This document shows, in pieces, positions 26,199 to 33,834 of a DNA stretch of 33,834 nt. Positions within the stretch are counted from its first letter, which is position 1. Each line of letters opens with the position of its first letter. A program made the translations under genes and the position numbers. The DNA is from Bacteroidota bacterium. GTDB lineage: Bacteria; Bacteroidota; Bacteroidia; Chitinophagales; UBA10324. The notes under the pieces are model-generated. The model searched no databases. It was not told the origin of the DNA and worked only from the letters and a program-made list of their open reading frames with translations. The DNA is taken from the NCBI GenBank assembly GCA_014190575.1, contig BJGQ01000037.1, positions 1-33,834 on the forward strand, in the 5' to 3' direction.

Positions 26199-27740
26199 TT
26201 ATTCACCACCATCAACAATTGCATGATTGATTGCTGCTAGTCCAACTTGATTTCCGAGTGTTACACCTGCATCGCAATCGAAGCGATAATGTATGCAACC
26301 ATACAACCGCGACATAGCAGCCTCATTTGCAAGAGTTGTAAATGTGCCTGCATAACTTGGAAAGAAATGAGCAAGTACTGTAGCTGCGGCTCCCGAAAAT
26401 CCGGAATGCCCCGATGGATACGATGGAAAATTCGGTACACCCATTAATGTTTTTATATCAGCATTCACATTGGTTGGTCGGGGGAAGAAGTAATGAAATT
26501 TATTATCCCAAACACAAATACCTGCATCTTCTATTGCCATGTTCATGTAAGCAAGAACCCTTGCTGCCCGCAATGGACTGTATTGTGCATTGGTAATGTA
26601 GGGTTCAGCAATCCAGTTCCAATGGCCCGGAGGCCCGTAAGTTCTTGTGCCATCGTCCCACTTAAATGCAATTTGTTGTTCATCGCGATTGGCATGCTTG
26701 CAGTAATCCATAACTTCATCCAATGCTGTTTGAAATTCAGCGCTTCCAACTTCAGGTGGCGCGGGTAAACGATAGGTTGTTGTTACATCACTTGTTGTAA
26801 AACTCCATGGTTTTACTAAACCAAATTTTGGGGCGAGCATTTGACGGCCCGGTGCTTCTAAACTTTTCCAGATTGCTTTTCCGGTTGCTTCCCACACATG
26901 ATTAATGGAATCCCAAACGGCTTGATTGCCCAAAGTATTTTTCATTCCATCACCTTTTCCTCTGGTGATAAACAGTTTTGCAATTTTTGCTCCGAGCGAA
27001 TCACCAGCTGATAAATCACTTTGCACATTGGTGCCTGCCCACAATCGGCTACTCTCCTGCTCACCCGCTAATGTGGTGAGGTACGATTCTTCCAATGGAA
27101 ATAAAAAAGTCAGCAGTGTTCGTGAAAATCCTGCAAGCACTGCATCTTCTGATGGATACGCCGGTAAATCCTGAATCGGTAAATGTGTAACGATTGAGGC
27201 ATCATAAGTAGATGGAGCATTTCTGTTGTATTGAAACTTATAATACCAGGTTGCAATCATGGCATCAAAATTTCCTGCACTTAAATAAGCGTATGTTCGA
27301 CTTGCATAAGGTGGTGATGAGAACGGATACAACGGATAAGTTGATGGGTCGGTTGAACTTGGCCAACTGTAACTGCCATCTTCGTTAGGTTGCGGTAATG
27401 TAAAATATTTTGCAACCAGTTCGCGCGCTATTTCATTCCATCTGATTACTCCGTTGGTTCCCCAGTACTTTACTTTTTTTTCCTGATCGGAAGAAAGACT
27501 TGCTGATAAAGATTTTAATGCGGCTAACTCACTCAGGTATTCGGAAGATGTTGGATCAGTTGGAGCGGCGACAGCAACTTGTGAAGCAGATGTTAAATAA
27601 ATCGAAGTCCATGTTCCGGCATCCTGATCTTTAGATGAGTAGGTGAATGAATTGTATTCGAGCACCGGACTAATTTCCTTTTTGCAGGAAATTGCAATTC
27701 CTGTTAAGCACAATGCTATGAGTATGATTTTATTTTTCAT
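26199..27740 (-). CDS. Vanadium-dependent haloperoxidase / PAP2-superfamily lipoprotein (2)
   Basis: This 513-residue lipoprotein has a signal sequence with lipobox (LTGIAISCKKE, Cys at residue 19), so it should be lipidated and held in a membrane, probably the outer one. The C-terminal domain has the full pocket: K-x6-RP (KFHYFFPRP), PSGH (NFPSYPSGHSGFSG) and R-x5-H (SRLYGCIH), which matches vanadium haloperoxidases with canonical PSGH. The long N-terminal part is rich in Tyr, Pro and Ser. It is not a recent duplicate of the homologue at 21525-22823; similarity appears limited to the catalytic motifs. A beta-barrel gene lies 21 bp upstream in the same operon. Halide oxidation is inferred from family; phosphatase is possible. 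Confidence 0.9.
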   Translation of the reverse strand: MKNKIILIALCLTGIAISCKKEISPVLEYNSFTYSSKDQDAGTWTSIYLTSASQVAVAAPTDPTSSEYLSELAALKSLSASLSSDQEKKVKYWGTNGVIRWNEIARELVAKYFTLPQPNEDGSYSWPSSTDPSTYPLYPFSSPPYASRTYAYLSAGNFDAMIATWYYKFQYNRNAPSTYDASIVTHLPIQDLPAYPSEDAVLAGFSRTLLTFLFPLEESYLTTLAGEQESSRLWAGTNVQSDLSAGDSLGAKIAKLFITRGKGDGMKNTLGNQAVWDSINHVWEATGKAIWKSLEAPGRQMLAPKFGLVKPWSFTTSDVTTTYRLPAPPEVGSAEFQTALDEVMDYCKHANRDEQQIAFKWDDGTRTYGPPGHWNWIAEPYITNAQYSPLRAARVLAYMNMAIEDAGICVWDNKFHYFFPRPTNVNADIKTLMGVPNFPSYPSGHSGFSGAAATVLAHFFPSYAGTFTTLANEAAMSRLYGCIHYRFDCDAGVTLGNQVGLAAINHAIVDGGE

Positions 27741-27761
27741 TTAGAATTTTTTTAGTTGTAA

Positions 27762-28718
27762 TTAATTAACCGCTTCTTTCTTGTGCCACAAGGCGAACAA
27801 ATAATTTACTCCAACGCTTGCAAACATGGATTGCCCTGCATTGCGCCCTGAAAGCGTGTAGCCGGCAGTTGCAATAATGTTTAAGCCATCGGGTTTGTTG
27901 AAGAAATAATCGAAGCGACCACTGATGTTTGTGTAATCAACATTGTTAGTTGAAAAGCCGGGTTCCCAGGTATAAATATCAGTTCCGCCTAAAGTATTTG
28001 CACTCATGTAATCGAGTTCGGCGAGCAGGTGGTCGTTTGCAAAACCTACTGTTCCAATCCAGTCAAAAACATTCGGAACAAAAACTTCATCAGAATAATA
28101 TCCAGAACCATTGTCGTAATAAAAATCGCGATGAATGTTCGGTATGTTGGAGCGATAAGTGTAATTCGCTTTCGCACCAAAATAAAATCCTTTTTCAAAA
28201 TGGTAATGCACAATCTGACGGAAAGAAAGATTAGTAGTTCCATTGCCGCAATTGAGAGGTGCAAAGTCAACTAAGTAGTGTGCAAGCGGAGTACTGAAAC
28301 CTAAATCGCCGGCAAGTTTCAATTTGCCTTTTCCAATTTTTGGTTCGCAGTATTTTGCTTTAACATGCAGGTATAAATCTTCTAAATCTGTTTGTCCATT
28401 CAGTGTACCACCACTCGCTGATGTGATTGCATATGGCACTTTCACCATCACATTCAGGTAATCGGTAATGCCAAGTGCAAAGCCCGCTGAGTATTTTTGA
28501 GTGGTTACAGTTCCAATGTTCTGGTTACTGATTAGTCGTGTTCCTTCCCAATATTTGCTCCACGAGTTATAGGAATATCCTACTCCAGCACAAACATTTC
28601 CGGCAGCGACAAATTGCATGTCGGTTGGTGTTTGCGCATTGGAAGAAATAAAAATTAAAGTAGAAAGGAAAAGAGGAAGAAAACTTTTAATGAAAAAGGT
28701 TTGTAAATTTTTATTCAT
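27762..28718 (-). CDS. Outer-membrane beta-barrel protein of unknown function
   Basis: The start chosen is ATG at 28718, giving 318 residues; a TTG two codons upstream is ignored. A signal peptide (MNKNLQTFFIKSFLPLFLST onward, cut after SSNA) is followed by alternating hydrophobic/polar strands rich in Tyr, Gly and Phe, e.g. GKLKLAGDLGFSTPL, KGFYFGAKANYTYR and GVNYLFALWHKK. This is the pattern of a 12-14 strand outer-membrane barrel. It resembles proteins loosely annotated as transporter or phenol-degradation MetA-like. It is the first gene of an operon with the lipoprotein haloperoxidase homologue, so it may supply substrate passage or anchor the enzyme; that is inference from position. Confidence 0.8.
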   Translation of the reverse strand: MNKNLQTFFIKSFLPLFLSTLIFISSNAQTPTDMQFVAAGNVCAGVGYSYNSWSKYWEGTRLISNQNIGTVTTQKYSAGFALGITDYLNVMVKVPYAITSASGGTLNGQTDLEDLYLHVKAKYCEPKIGKGKLKLAGDLGFSTPLAHYLVDFAPLNCGNGTTNLSFRQIVHYHFEKGFYFGAKANYTYRSNIPNIHRDFYYDNGSGYYSDEVFVPNVFDWIGTVGFANDHLLAELDYMSANTLGGTDIYTWEPGFSTNNVDYTNISGRFDYFFNKPDGLNIIATAGYTLSGRNAGQSMFASVGVNYLFALWHKKEAVN

Positions 28719-28842
28719 AAGCAATTGTTTTATTGCGAATAAAAATAACTTGAATATTTTATTATCGGCTTCTCACAATTCTTTTCAAAAAGAACTTACA
28801 GCAAGAAACAGCAGAAAATTATTGCCGCTCTAAATAATTTTT

Positions 28843-29988
28843 TCAGGCAGTAACAACTGTTACACTCAATAATTCTTTCAGCTTACTGATTGCATAATCC
28901 ACTTCATCAATGGTATTGTAATCAGAAAAAGAAAAACGGATACAGACTTTATCATCACCGCAACCGATGGCGTTCAACACATGCGAGCCAACATCGCTGC
29001 CGCTACTGCATGCACTTCCGCTGCTGGCTGCAATGCCCGCAACATCTAAGTTGAACAAAAGCAATTCTGATTTATCGTTGTGCGGGAATGCAACATTTAA
29101 TACAGTGAATAAATATCTACCGTCGTAATCGCCATTGAATGTTACACCTGCAAAATTTTCTTTCAATTGTTCAATGAAGTATTTGCGAAGCGATTCAATC
29201 TTGTTCTTGTTTTCATCAAAATGTTCGTAGGCGAGATCCATTGCTCTTGCCAAACCAATTATTCCATATAGGTTCTCGGTTCCGGCACGCATATTTCTTT
29301 CCTGACCGCCTCCGAAAAGCAACGGATTTAATTTTATCCGACTACTGATATATATAAACCCAACTCCCTTGGGTCCGTGAAATTTATGACCACTTCCCTG
29401 CAGCATACTCACTTTTGTTTTCTGTAAATCAAACCGATGGTGACACATACTTTGCACTGTATCGGTGTGGAGTACTGCATTGTAACGATTGCAGATTTCA
29501 GCAACTGCATCAATGTCCATCATGGTTCCAATCTCGTTGTTGGCGTGCATGAGCGAAACAAACACCGGTGCTTCTAATGTCTTTAACATTTCTTCCAAGT
29601 GATTCAAATCGAATCTTCCTTTCGAATCCACCTTTACATAGTGCGCTTTTATTTTTCCGCTCTTCTCCAATTCTTCAACCGTATGCAACACACAATGATG
29701 TTCAATGGGTGAAGTGATAATGTGTTTTGCTCCCGATGCTTCCACGCCTCTTCTGATAGCAAAATTGCTGCTCTCTGTTCCGCCTGAGGTGAAGAAGATT
29801 TCGCCGGGCGAACAGTTTAAATGTTTCGCAATGGTCTTTCGTGCTTTCTCTATTGCCGAGCGTGTTTCCCTTCCGAAAGAATGAATGGCACTAGGATTTC
29901 CGAAATGCGTTTGCATGAATGGAAGCATGGCTTCAATCACTTCAGGAGCGAGTGGTGTGGTGGCAGCGTTGTCGAAATAAACTCTCAT
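28843..29988 (-). CDS. Cysteine desulfurase, IscS/NifS type
   Basis: The 381-residue PLP enzyme takes sulfur from cysteine for iron-sulfur cluster or thiolation pathways. It begins MRVYFDNAATTPLAPEV, typical of the IscS/NifS group. It shows FTSGGTESSNFAI, IEHHCVLHTVEEL, the PLP lysine in SGHKFHGPKG and the catalytic Cys in ASSGSACSSGS on the longer mobile loop of group I enzymes. This differs from the group II SufS encoded 0.9 kb upstream. Length is normal, slightly shorter than IscS (404). No iscU gene is adjacent. It follows sufT after a 104-bp spacer with a simple repeat, so it may be the last gene of the suf operon or a separate unit. Its role could be tRNA thiolation. Confidence 0.94.
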   Translation of the reverse strand: MRVYFDNAATTPLAPEVIEAMLPFMQTHFGNPSAIHSFGRETRSAIEKARKTIAKHLNCSPGEIFFTSGGTESSNFAIRRGVEASGAKHIITSPIEHHCVLHTVEELEKSGKIKAHYVKVDSKGRFDLNHLEEMLKTLEAPVFVSLMHANNEIGTMMDIDAVAEICNRYNAVLHTDTVQSMCHHRFDLQKTKVSMLQGSGHKFHGPKGVGFIYISSRIKLNPLLFGGGQERNMRAGTENLYGIIGLARAMDLAYEHFDENKNKIESLRKYFIEQLKENFAGVTFNGDYDGRYLFTVLNVAFPHNDKSELLLFNLDVAGIAASSGSACSSGSDVGSHVLNAIGCGDDKVCIRFSFSDYNTIDEVDYAISKLKELLSVTVVTA

Positions 29989-29992
29989 CTTT

Positions 29993-30031
29993 TTGATTTA
30001 ATGATTTGAGGATTTGAAAATTTGAAGATGA
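29993..30031. repeat. Simple octamer-like repeat before the cysteine desulfurase gene
   Basis: Units TGATTTA, ATGATTTG, AGGATTTG, AAAATTTG and AAGATGAA follow each other with an 8-bp period. The repeat sits directly upstream of the start codon, so it occupies the 5' leader. Similar simple repeats are common in AT-rich Bacteroidota spacers. Confidence 0.6.
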
Positions 30032-30092
30032 ATTTCAGTGATTGCAAATGTGAGAAATATTTTTCTTGGTTTTCATCAGTGATAAAAAGTAT

Positions 30093-30443
30093 TTACATGA
30101 ATCCAAGTTCCAACTTCGCTTCCTCACTCATCATTGAAGTTTGATACGGCGGGTCCCACACTAACTCGACTGTTACATCTTTTACTCCCGGAATATTTTT
30201 GATTTTGGTTTCAACATCAGCGGGAATGGTTCCAGCGGCGGGGCAACTTGGTGAGGTGAGTGTCATTCGCACATACACATTATTCATCACAATGGAGAGT
30301 TCGTAAATCAATCCGAGTTCCCATACATCAACCGGTATCTCCGGGTCGTAGCAGGTTTTAATGGCTGCTATTACATCTTCTCTTTTTATTTCAGAGAAAG
30401 CAGCGGGTGTAATAGTTGGTTCTATATTTTTTTCTTCGGTCAT
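30093..30443 (-). CDS. sufT: SufT-like iron-sulfur assembly protein (MIP18/DUF59 family)
   Basis: The start chosen is ATG at 30443, giving 116 residues; a GTG one codon upstream is the alternative. The MIP18/DUF59 domain fills the protein after a short acidic N-terminus. It shows CYDPEIPVDVWELGLIYE, VRMTLTSPSCPAAGTIP with the conserved Cys, and VELVWDPPYQTSMMSEEAK. SufT/SufT-like proteins help mature or transfer iron-sulfur clusters when demand is high. The gene lies 3 bp after the sufE stop codon, so it is clearly part of the suf operon. PaaD-like proteins share the fold, but the context favours SufT. Confidence 0.92.
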   Translation of the reverse strand: MTEEKNIEPTITPAAFSEIKREDVIAAIKTCYDPEIPVDVWELGLIYELSIVMNNVYVRMTLTSPSCPAAGTIPADVETKIKNIPGVKDVTVELVWDPPYQTSMMSEEAKLELGFM

Positions 30444-30446
30444 CAC

Positions 30447-30881
30447 TCAGATTTTATTTCCTGAAAATGCAAGCGCATAAGTTTTTATTTTACTCAGCAT
30501 ACTTACCAATCCGTTTGCCCGCGTCGGTGTCAGGTGTTCTTTCAGATTTATTTTGTCAATGAATTCCAGTTTCGCGTTGATGATTTCTTCGGGAGTTCTG
30601 TCGTTCAGCACCCGAAGCAAAACTGCAATCATTCCCTTTGTAATTATAGCATCGCTGTCGCAGGTGAAATGAATTTTTCCATCCGAATAATCTCCTTTCA
30701 GCCACACCTGGCTCTGACAACCCTTCACGATGTAATCATCATTCTTGAATTGCGAATCAATGAGCGGCAATGATTTTCCCATATCAATCAGGTGCTGGTA
30801 CTTATCCATCCAGTCATCGAATAACTCAAACTCTTCGACAATGTCTTCTTCAACTGCTTCTATGGATTTCACTTCACTCAT
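30447..30881 (-). CDS. sufE: Sulfur acceptor protein SufE
   Basis: SufE accepts the persulfide from SufS and hands the sulfur to the SufBCD scaffold. The 144-residue protein has the family layout: the N-terminal helix with DDWMDKYQHLIDMGKSLP, then the active-site Cys in IVKGCQSQVWLKG, and the later TPTRANGLVSMLSKIKTYA. It starts with ATG directly after the TAA of sufS, with no gap, and ends 3 bp before sufT. Length is normal (E. coli SufE 138). Confidence 0.95.
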   Translation of the reverse strand: MSEVKSIEAVEEDIVEEFELFDDWMDKYQHLIDMGKSLPLIDSQFKNDDYIVKGCQSQVWLKGDYSDGKIHFTCDSDAIITKGMIAVLLRVLNDRTPEEIINAKLEFIDKINLKEHLTPTRANGLVSMLSKIKTYALAFSGNKI

Positions 30882-32129
30882 TTAACTCAACATTTTTTTT
30901 GCCTGCTTCACTCCTGCTATCAGTTTGTCAACTTCTTCCATTGTATTGTAAACCGCAAACGATGCGCGAACAGTTCCGGGAATATTAAAGTGCTTCATTA
31001 ATGGTTGATTGCAATGATGTCCTGTGCGAACTGCGATTCCTAATTTATCTAATATCACTCCCACATCGTAAGGATGAATGTTGCCGATGAGAAATGAAAC
31101 CGCACTTGCATGATGTTTTGCTTCACCGATTATTCTGATGCCATCAATGGTTTTCAATTGCTGTATCGCATACTGTAAGAGTTCATTTTCGTGCGCGGAA
31201 ATATTTTTCATCCCGATATTTTTCATCCACTCCACTGCTGCACCTAAAACAATTCCACCTTCGATGTTCGGAGTTCCTGCTTCGAATTTGTAAGGAAGAG
31301 TGGTGAAAGTTGTTTGCTCAAATGAAACTTCTTTAATCATTCCACCACCGGATTGATATGGTGGAAATTCATTGAGGAATTTTTCCTTTCCATATAAAAT
31401 TCCAATGCCGGTTGGTCCATACATTTTGTGTCCGCTGAAGCAATAGAAATCACAATCCAAATCCTGCACATCAACTTCCGTATGTGCAATTGCCTGCGCG
31501 CCATCAACTAAAACTGCTGTTCCGTTTTTGTGCGCTAGCGAACTGATCTCTTTCACATCATTCACCGTTCCGAGCGTGTTGGATACATGAGTGAGTGCAA
31601 GCAGTTTTGTTTTTGAAGTCAGCAGATTTTTCAATTCTGATAAAATCAATTCACCGTTATCATCCACCGGAATCACTTTCAGTTTTGCGCCGCGCTCTTC
31701 GCACATCAACTGCCATGGAACAATGTTGCTGTGATGTTCCATTTCAGTCACGAGAATTTCATCTCCTGCATTCACAAATTTTTTTCCGAAACAACTTGCA
31801 ACGAGATTGATGGATTCAGTTGTGCCGCGAGTGAAAATAATTTCGTGTGCATGTTCTGCATTTATAAAATCAGCAATAGTTTTTCGAGAATGTTCGTAAG
31901 CATCTGTTGCTTCCTGACTCAGTGTGTGAACACCGCGATGAATGTTCGCATTGATTTCAGAATAGTATTTCTGAATCGCATCAAGAACTGATTTTGGTTT
32001 TTGTGTGGTGGCTCCGTTATCAAAATAAACCAACGACTGATTGTTCACCTTCCGACTGAGAATCGGAAACTGCGAACGAATCTGTTCGATAGCAATCATT
32101 GATTTTTCTTGGTGTAACACTTCACTCAT
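30882..32129 (-). CDS. sufS: Cysteine desulfurase SufS
   Basis: SufS is the group II PLP cysteine desulfurase that supplies sulfur to SufE for cluster assembly. The 415-residue protein shows LVYFDNGATTQKPKSVLDAI, ANIHRGVHTLSQEAT, the PLP lysine in CFSGHKMYGPTG, and the short catalytic loop RTGHHCNQP with the active Cys. These are SufS hallmarks that separate it from the IscS-type enzyme at 28843-29988. The start is ATG 3 bp after the sufD stop; the gene ends where sufE begins. Confidence 0.97.
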   Translation of the reverse strand: MSEVLHQEKSMIAIEQIRSQFPILSRKVNNQSLVYFDNGATTQKPKSVLDAIQKYYSEINANIHRGVHTLSQEATDAYEHSRKTIADFINAEHAHEIIFTRGTTESINLVASCFGKKFVNAGDEILVTEMEHHSNIVPWQLMCEERGAKLKVIPVDDNGELILSELKNLLTSKTKLLALTHVSNTLGTVNDVKEISSLAHKNGTAVLVDGAQAIAHTEVDVQDLDCDFYCFSGHKMYGPTGIGILYGKEKFLNEFPPYQSGGGMIKEVSFEQTTFTTLPYKFEAGTPNIEGGIVLGAAVEWMKNIGMKNISAHENELLQYAIQQLKTIDGIRIIGEAKHHASAVSFLIGNIHPYDVGVILDKLGIAVRTGHHCNQPLMKHFNIPGTVRASFAVYNTMEEVDKLIAGVKQAKKMLS

Positions 32130-32132
32130 TTT

Positions 32133-33419
32133 TCAGAACGACAATTTTTTCTCAATCCATTTATCAATCTGATTGTGCAAGCCCTCGTGTTTTGTTTGCA
32201 CCAACACATCTTCGGCGAACGCGAGCGTTAGTAATTTTTTTGCTTCCATCTCTCCTATGCCACGCGCGCGCAGGTAGAACATTGCATCTTCATCCAATTG
32301 CCCTGAAGTAGCACCGTGACTGCATTTCACATCATCAGCAAAAATTTCCAATTGTGGTTTTGCGTTCAGCCCTGCATCATCGCTCAGTAAAAGATTGCGG
32401 TTGTTCTGATATGCATTTGTTTTCTGCGCATCTTTTCGCACCATTATTTTTCCATTGAAAACTCCCTTGCCGTTTTCGGTCATGATGCCTTTGTAAAATT
32501 CATTGCTGAAACAATTCGGCATCGCGTGGTCAACGAGCGAATGATTATCCATCAACTCATTTTTCGAAGGGAGATACAATCCATACAAGTGTCCTTCACC
32601 ATTCTGCGCATTGAAAAGCATGTGCAGATTATTGCGGATGAGTGCGCCGCTCATACTCACGGTTGTGAAATTGCAGAAGCTATCTTTCTCCAATACAACC
32701 TGACGGGAATCAATGACACTTGCTTCGCTTTTTCCCAACAGAGAAAAATGTTGAATGAGGTGGTACTCGATTCGAGCATTTTGTTTTACAATGATTTCTG
32801 CTCCGAGATTTTGCAGTGAAAATTTTTCTGCTGTTGAAATGTGTGTTTCAACGATGTGCGCTTTCGCTCCTTCTTCTGCAACAATTAAAATTCTTGAAGT
32901 AGAATAAATTCCTTCTTCGCGATTATCGTGAACAGAAATAATGTGAATGGGTTTTTCTGTCTGCGAATTTTTTTTCAGGTGAATGAACACGCCATCATTT
33001 GTGAGCGCTGTGTTCAGTGCATTGAAAGTTTCCTTTTCTGTGGTTAGATATTTTCCGAAAAGCCCCATCCTTATTCCTTCCCCAAAGGGGAAGGAAACTG
33101 TCCCGTCAATTTCTGCGGAAACAGAAACCGGCTTTCCATTCACTACAATTATTTTATACGCATCAATGGGTTCGAGGGAAGCAATTATTTTTTCTGCTTC
33201 GGCTGGAAGAGAAACAGAATCTGCTGAAGAAATTTTTTGAATTTTCTTTAATGAATTCTCCAACGGAGTGAATCTCCACTCTTCGTGTTTCACTGAAGGG
33301 AAACCGGATTGAAGAAAATTATTCCATGAAGAATCACGCAAATAACTTTTATCAAGCGATTGCAATTCAGCAAACAACTTTTCATTTAAAACAGGAATTT
33401 CTAAAACTTGCTTACTCAT
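32133..33419 (-). CDS. sufD: Fe-S cluster assembly protein SufD
   Basis: SufD forms the SufBC2D scaffold on which iron-sulfur clusters are built. The start chosen is ATG at 33419 ([16 protein letters not shown]), giving 428 residues. It overlaps the sufC TGA by 4 bp as ATGA, a common coupling; a longer frame upstream is rejected because it would run into sufC. The N-terminus is a helical region, the core is a beta-helix, and the C-terminal part has the SufB/SufD signature [16 protein letters not shown] with FYLRARGIG. No Walker motifs are expected. The gene order sufC-sufD-sufS-sufE-sufT supports the call. Confidence 0.95.
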   Translation of the reverse strand: MSKQVLEIPVLNEKLFAELQSLDKSYLRDSSWNNFLQSGFPSVKHEEWRFTPLENSLKKIQKISSADSVSLPAEAEKIIASLEPIDAYKIIVVNGKPVSVSAEIDGTVSFPFGEGIRMGLFGKYLTTEKETFNALNTALTNDGVFIHLKKNSQTEKPIHIISVHDNREEGIYSTSRILIVAEEGAKAHIVETHISTAEKFSLQNLGAEIIVKQNARIEYHLIQHFSLLGKSEASVIDSRQVVLEKDSFCNFTTVSMSGALIRNNLHMLFNAQNGEGHLYGLYLPSKNELMDNHSLVDHAMPNCFSNEFYKGIMTENGKGVFNGKIMVRKDAQKTNAYQNNRNLLLSDDAGLNAKPQLEIFADDVKCSHGATSGQLDEDAMFYLRARGIGEMEAKKLLTLAFAEDVLVQTKHEGLHNQIDKWIEKKLSF

Positions 33420-33834
33420 GAATTTGCAGTTTCTTCTTTCACCCAATCATATCCTTTCTCTTCCAGTTCAAATGCTAATTCCTTGGTGCCTGACTTCACA
33501 ATTTTTCCGGCGCTGAGCACATGCACAAAATCGGGAACGATGTAATCGAGCAATCGCTGGTAGTGCGTGATGACAATGAATGCATTGTTTTTATTGCGAA
33601 GGGTGTTGACTCCGTGCGCCACAATGCGCAGGGCATCAATATCCAACCCGCTGTCGGTTTCGTCGAGTATGGCGAGTTTGGGTTCGAGCATCGCCATCTG
33701 AAAAACTTCGTTGCGTTTTTTTTCGCCGCCGCTGAATCCTTCGTTGAGTGCGCGCGAAGTGAGTTTGGAATCCATCTCGACGAGTTTCATTTTCTCACGC
33801 ATGGTGGCGAGGAAATCTTTTGCTTCGATGGGTG
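33416..33834 (-). CDS. sufC: Fe-S assembly ATPase SufC (5' end outside window)
   Basis: This is the ABC-type ATPase that powers the SufBCD scaffold. Only the C-terminal 138 codons are in the window, and the frame stays open to the window edge, so the N-terminal Walker A part lies beyond position 33834. Visible are the ABC signature [20 protein letters not shown], Walker B with catalytic Glu in [12 protein letters not shown] (the SufC form), and the H-loop [11 protein letters not shown]. The C-terminal half ends KEETANS. It overlaps sufD by 4 bp. sufB is probably further upstream. Confidence 0.96.
   Translation of the reverse strand, partial: PIEAKDFLATMREKMKLVEMDSKLTSRALNEGFSGGEKKRNEVFQMAMLEPKLAILDETDSGLDIDALRIVAHGVNTLRNKNNAFIVITHYQRLLDYIVPDFVHVLSAGKIVKSGTKELAFELEEKGYDWVKEETANS

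Noticed and set aside
28790-28842. Terminator after the cysteine desulfurase gene
   Set aside because: An AT-only AATTATT/AATAATT stem is present on the minus strand, but it is weak and not followed by a clean T-run.
33420-33446. Longer SufD start at 33446
   Set aside because: It would extend into sufC by 30 bp; the ATGA overlap at 33416-33419 gives the usual SufD N-terminus.

Overview
The window looks like chromosomal DNA of a free-living Bacteroidota bacterium; I cannot name a genus. The signs are a giant secreted protein with a type IX secretion (T9SS) C-terminal sorting domain, AT-rich spacers without clear Shine-Dalgarno sequences, single-domain LytTR regulators, CRTAC1-like FG-GAP proteins, and a suf operon carrying sufE and sufT. 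There are no insertion sequences, prophage genes, CRISPR arrays or rRNA genes. One tRNA-Cys lies at the left edge.

Region 1 (1-7793) is mostly housekeeping. On the minus strand are tRNA-Cys(GCA) and a POT/PTR proton-oligopeptide symporter. A plus-strand series follows: the two tyrosine-catabolism dioxygenases hmgA and hppD, a small membrane protein, a YjbR/MmcQ protein, rsmI (16S rRNA methyltransferase) and lnt (apolipoprotein N-acyltransferase). The spacers here hold a strong hairpin (hmgA-hppD) and an imperfect inverted repeat (rsmI-lnt) that look like dispersed intergenic repeats.

Region 2 (7794-18392) is the accessory part. A 1972-residue T9SS cargo protein built of alternating Ig-like and GEVED modules is co-transcribed with a small secreted protein of unknown function. 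Upstream lies an 860-bp AT-rich spacer with a decayed gene remnant and its terminator. Next comes a CHASE3-PAS-PAS membrane sensor that has no kinase or other output domain, facing two LytTR DNA-binding proteins that have no receiver domain. A roughly 31-bp motif is shared between the region upstream of the giant-protein operon and the region upstream of the first LytTR gene. I infer that it may be a LytTR operator linking the two; this is the most promising new regulatory idea in the window.

Region 3 (18393-28718) encodes envelope and secreted proteins: a GT-C/TMTC-like membrane protein with six TPRs, a DUF3179 protein, and a vanadium-haloperoxidase/PAP2 homologue followed after 5 bp by a 1099-residue FG-GAP/ASPIC-UnbV protein. 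After a bidirectional terminator come a convergent second vanadium-haloperoxidase homologue, this one a lipoprotein, and its outer-membrane beta-barrel partner. Both haloperoxidase homologues keep all the recognisable vanadate-pocket residues.

Region 4 (28843-33834, minus strand) is iron-sulfur cluster assembly: sufC (cut by the window end), sufD, sufS, sufE and sufT with tightly abutting or overlapping ends, then, after a 104-bp gap, an IscS/NifS-type cysteine desulfurase.
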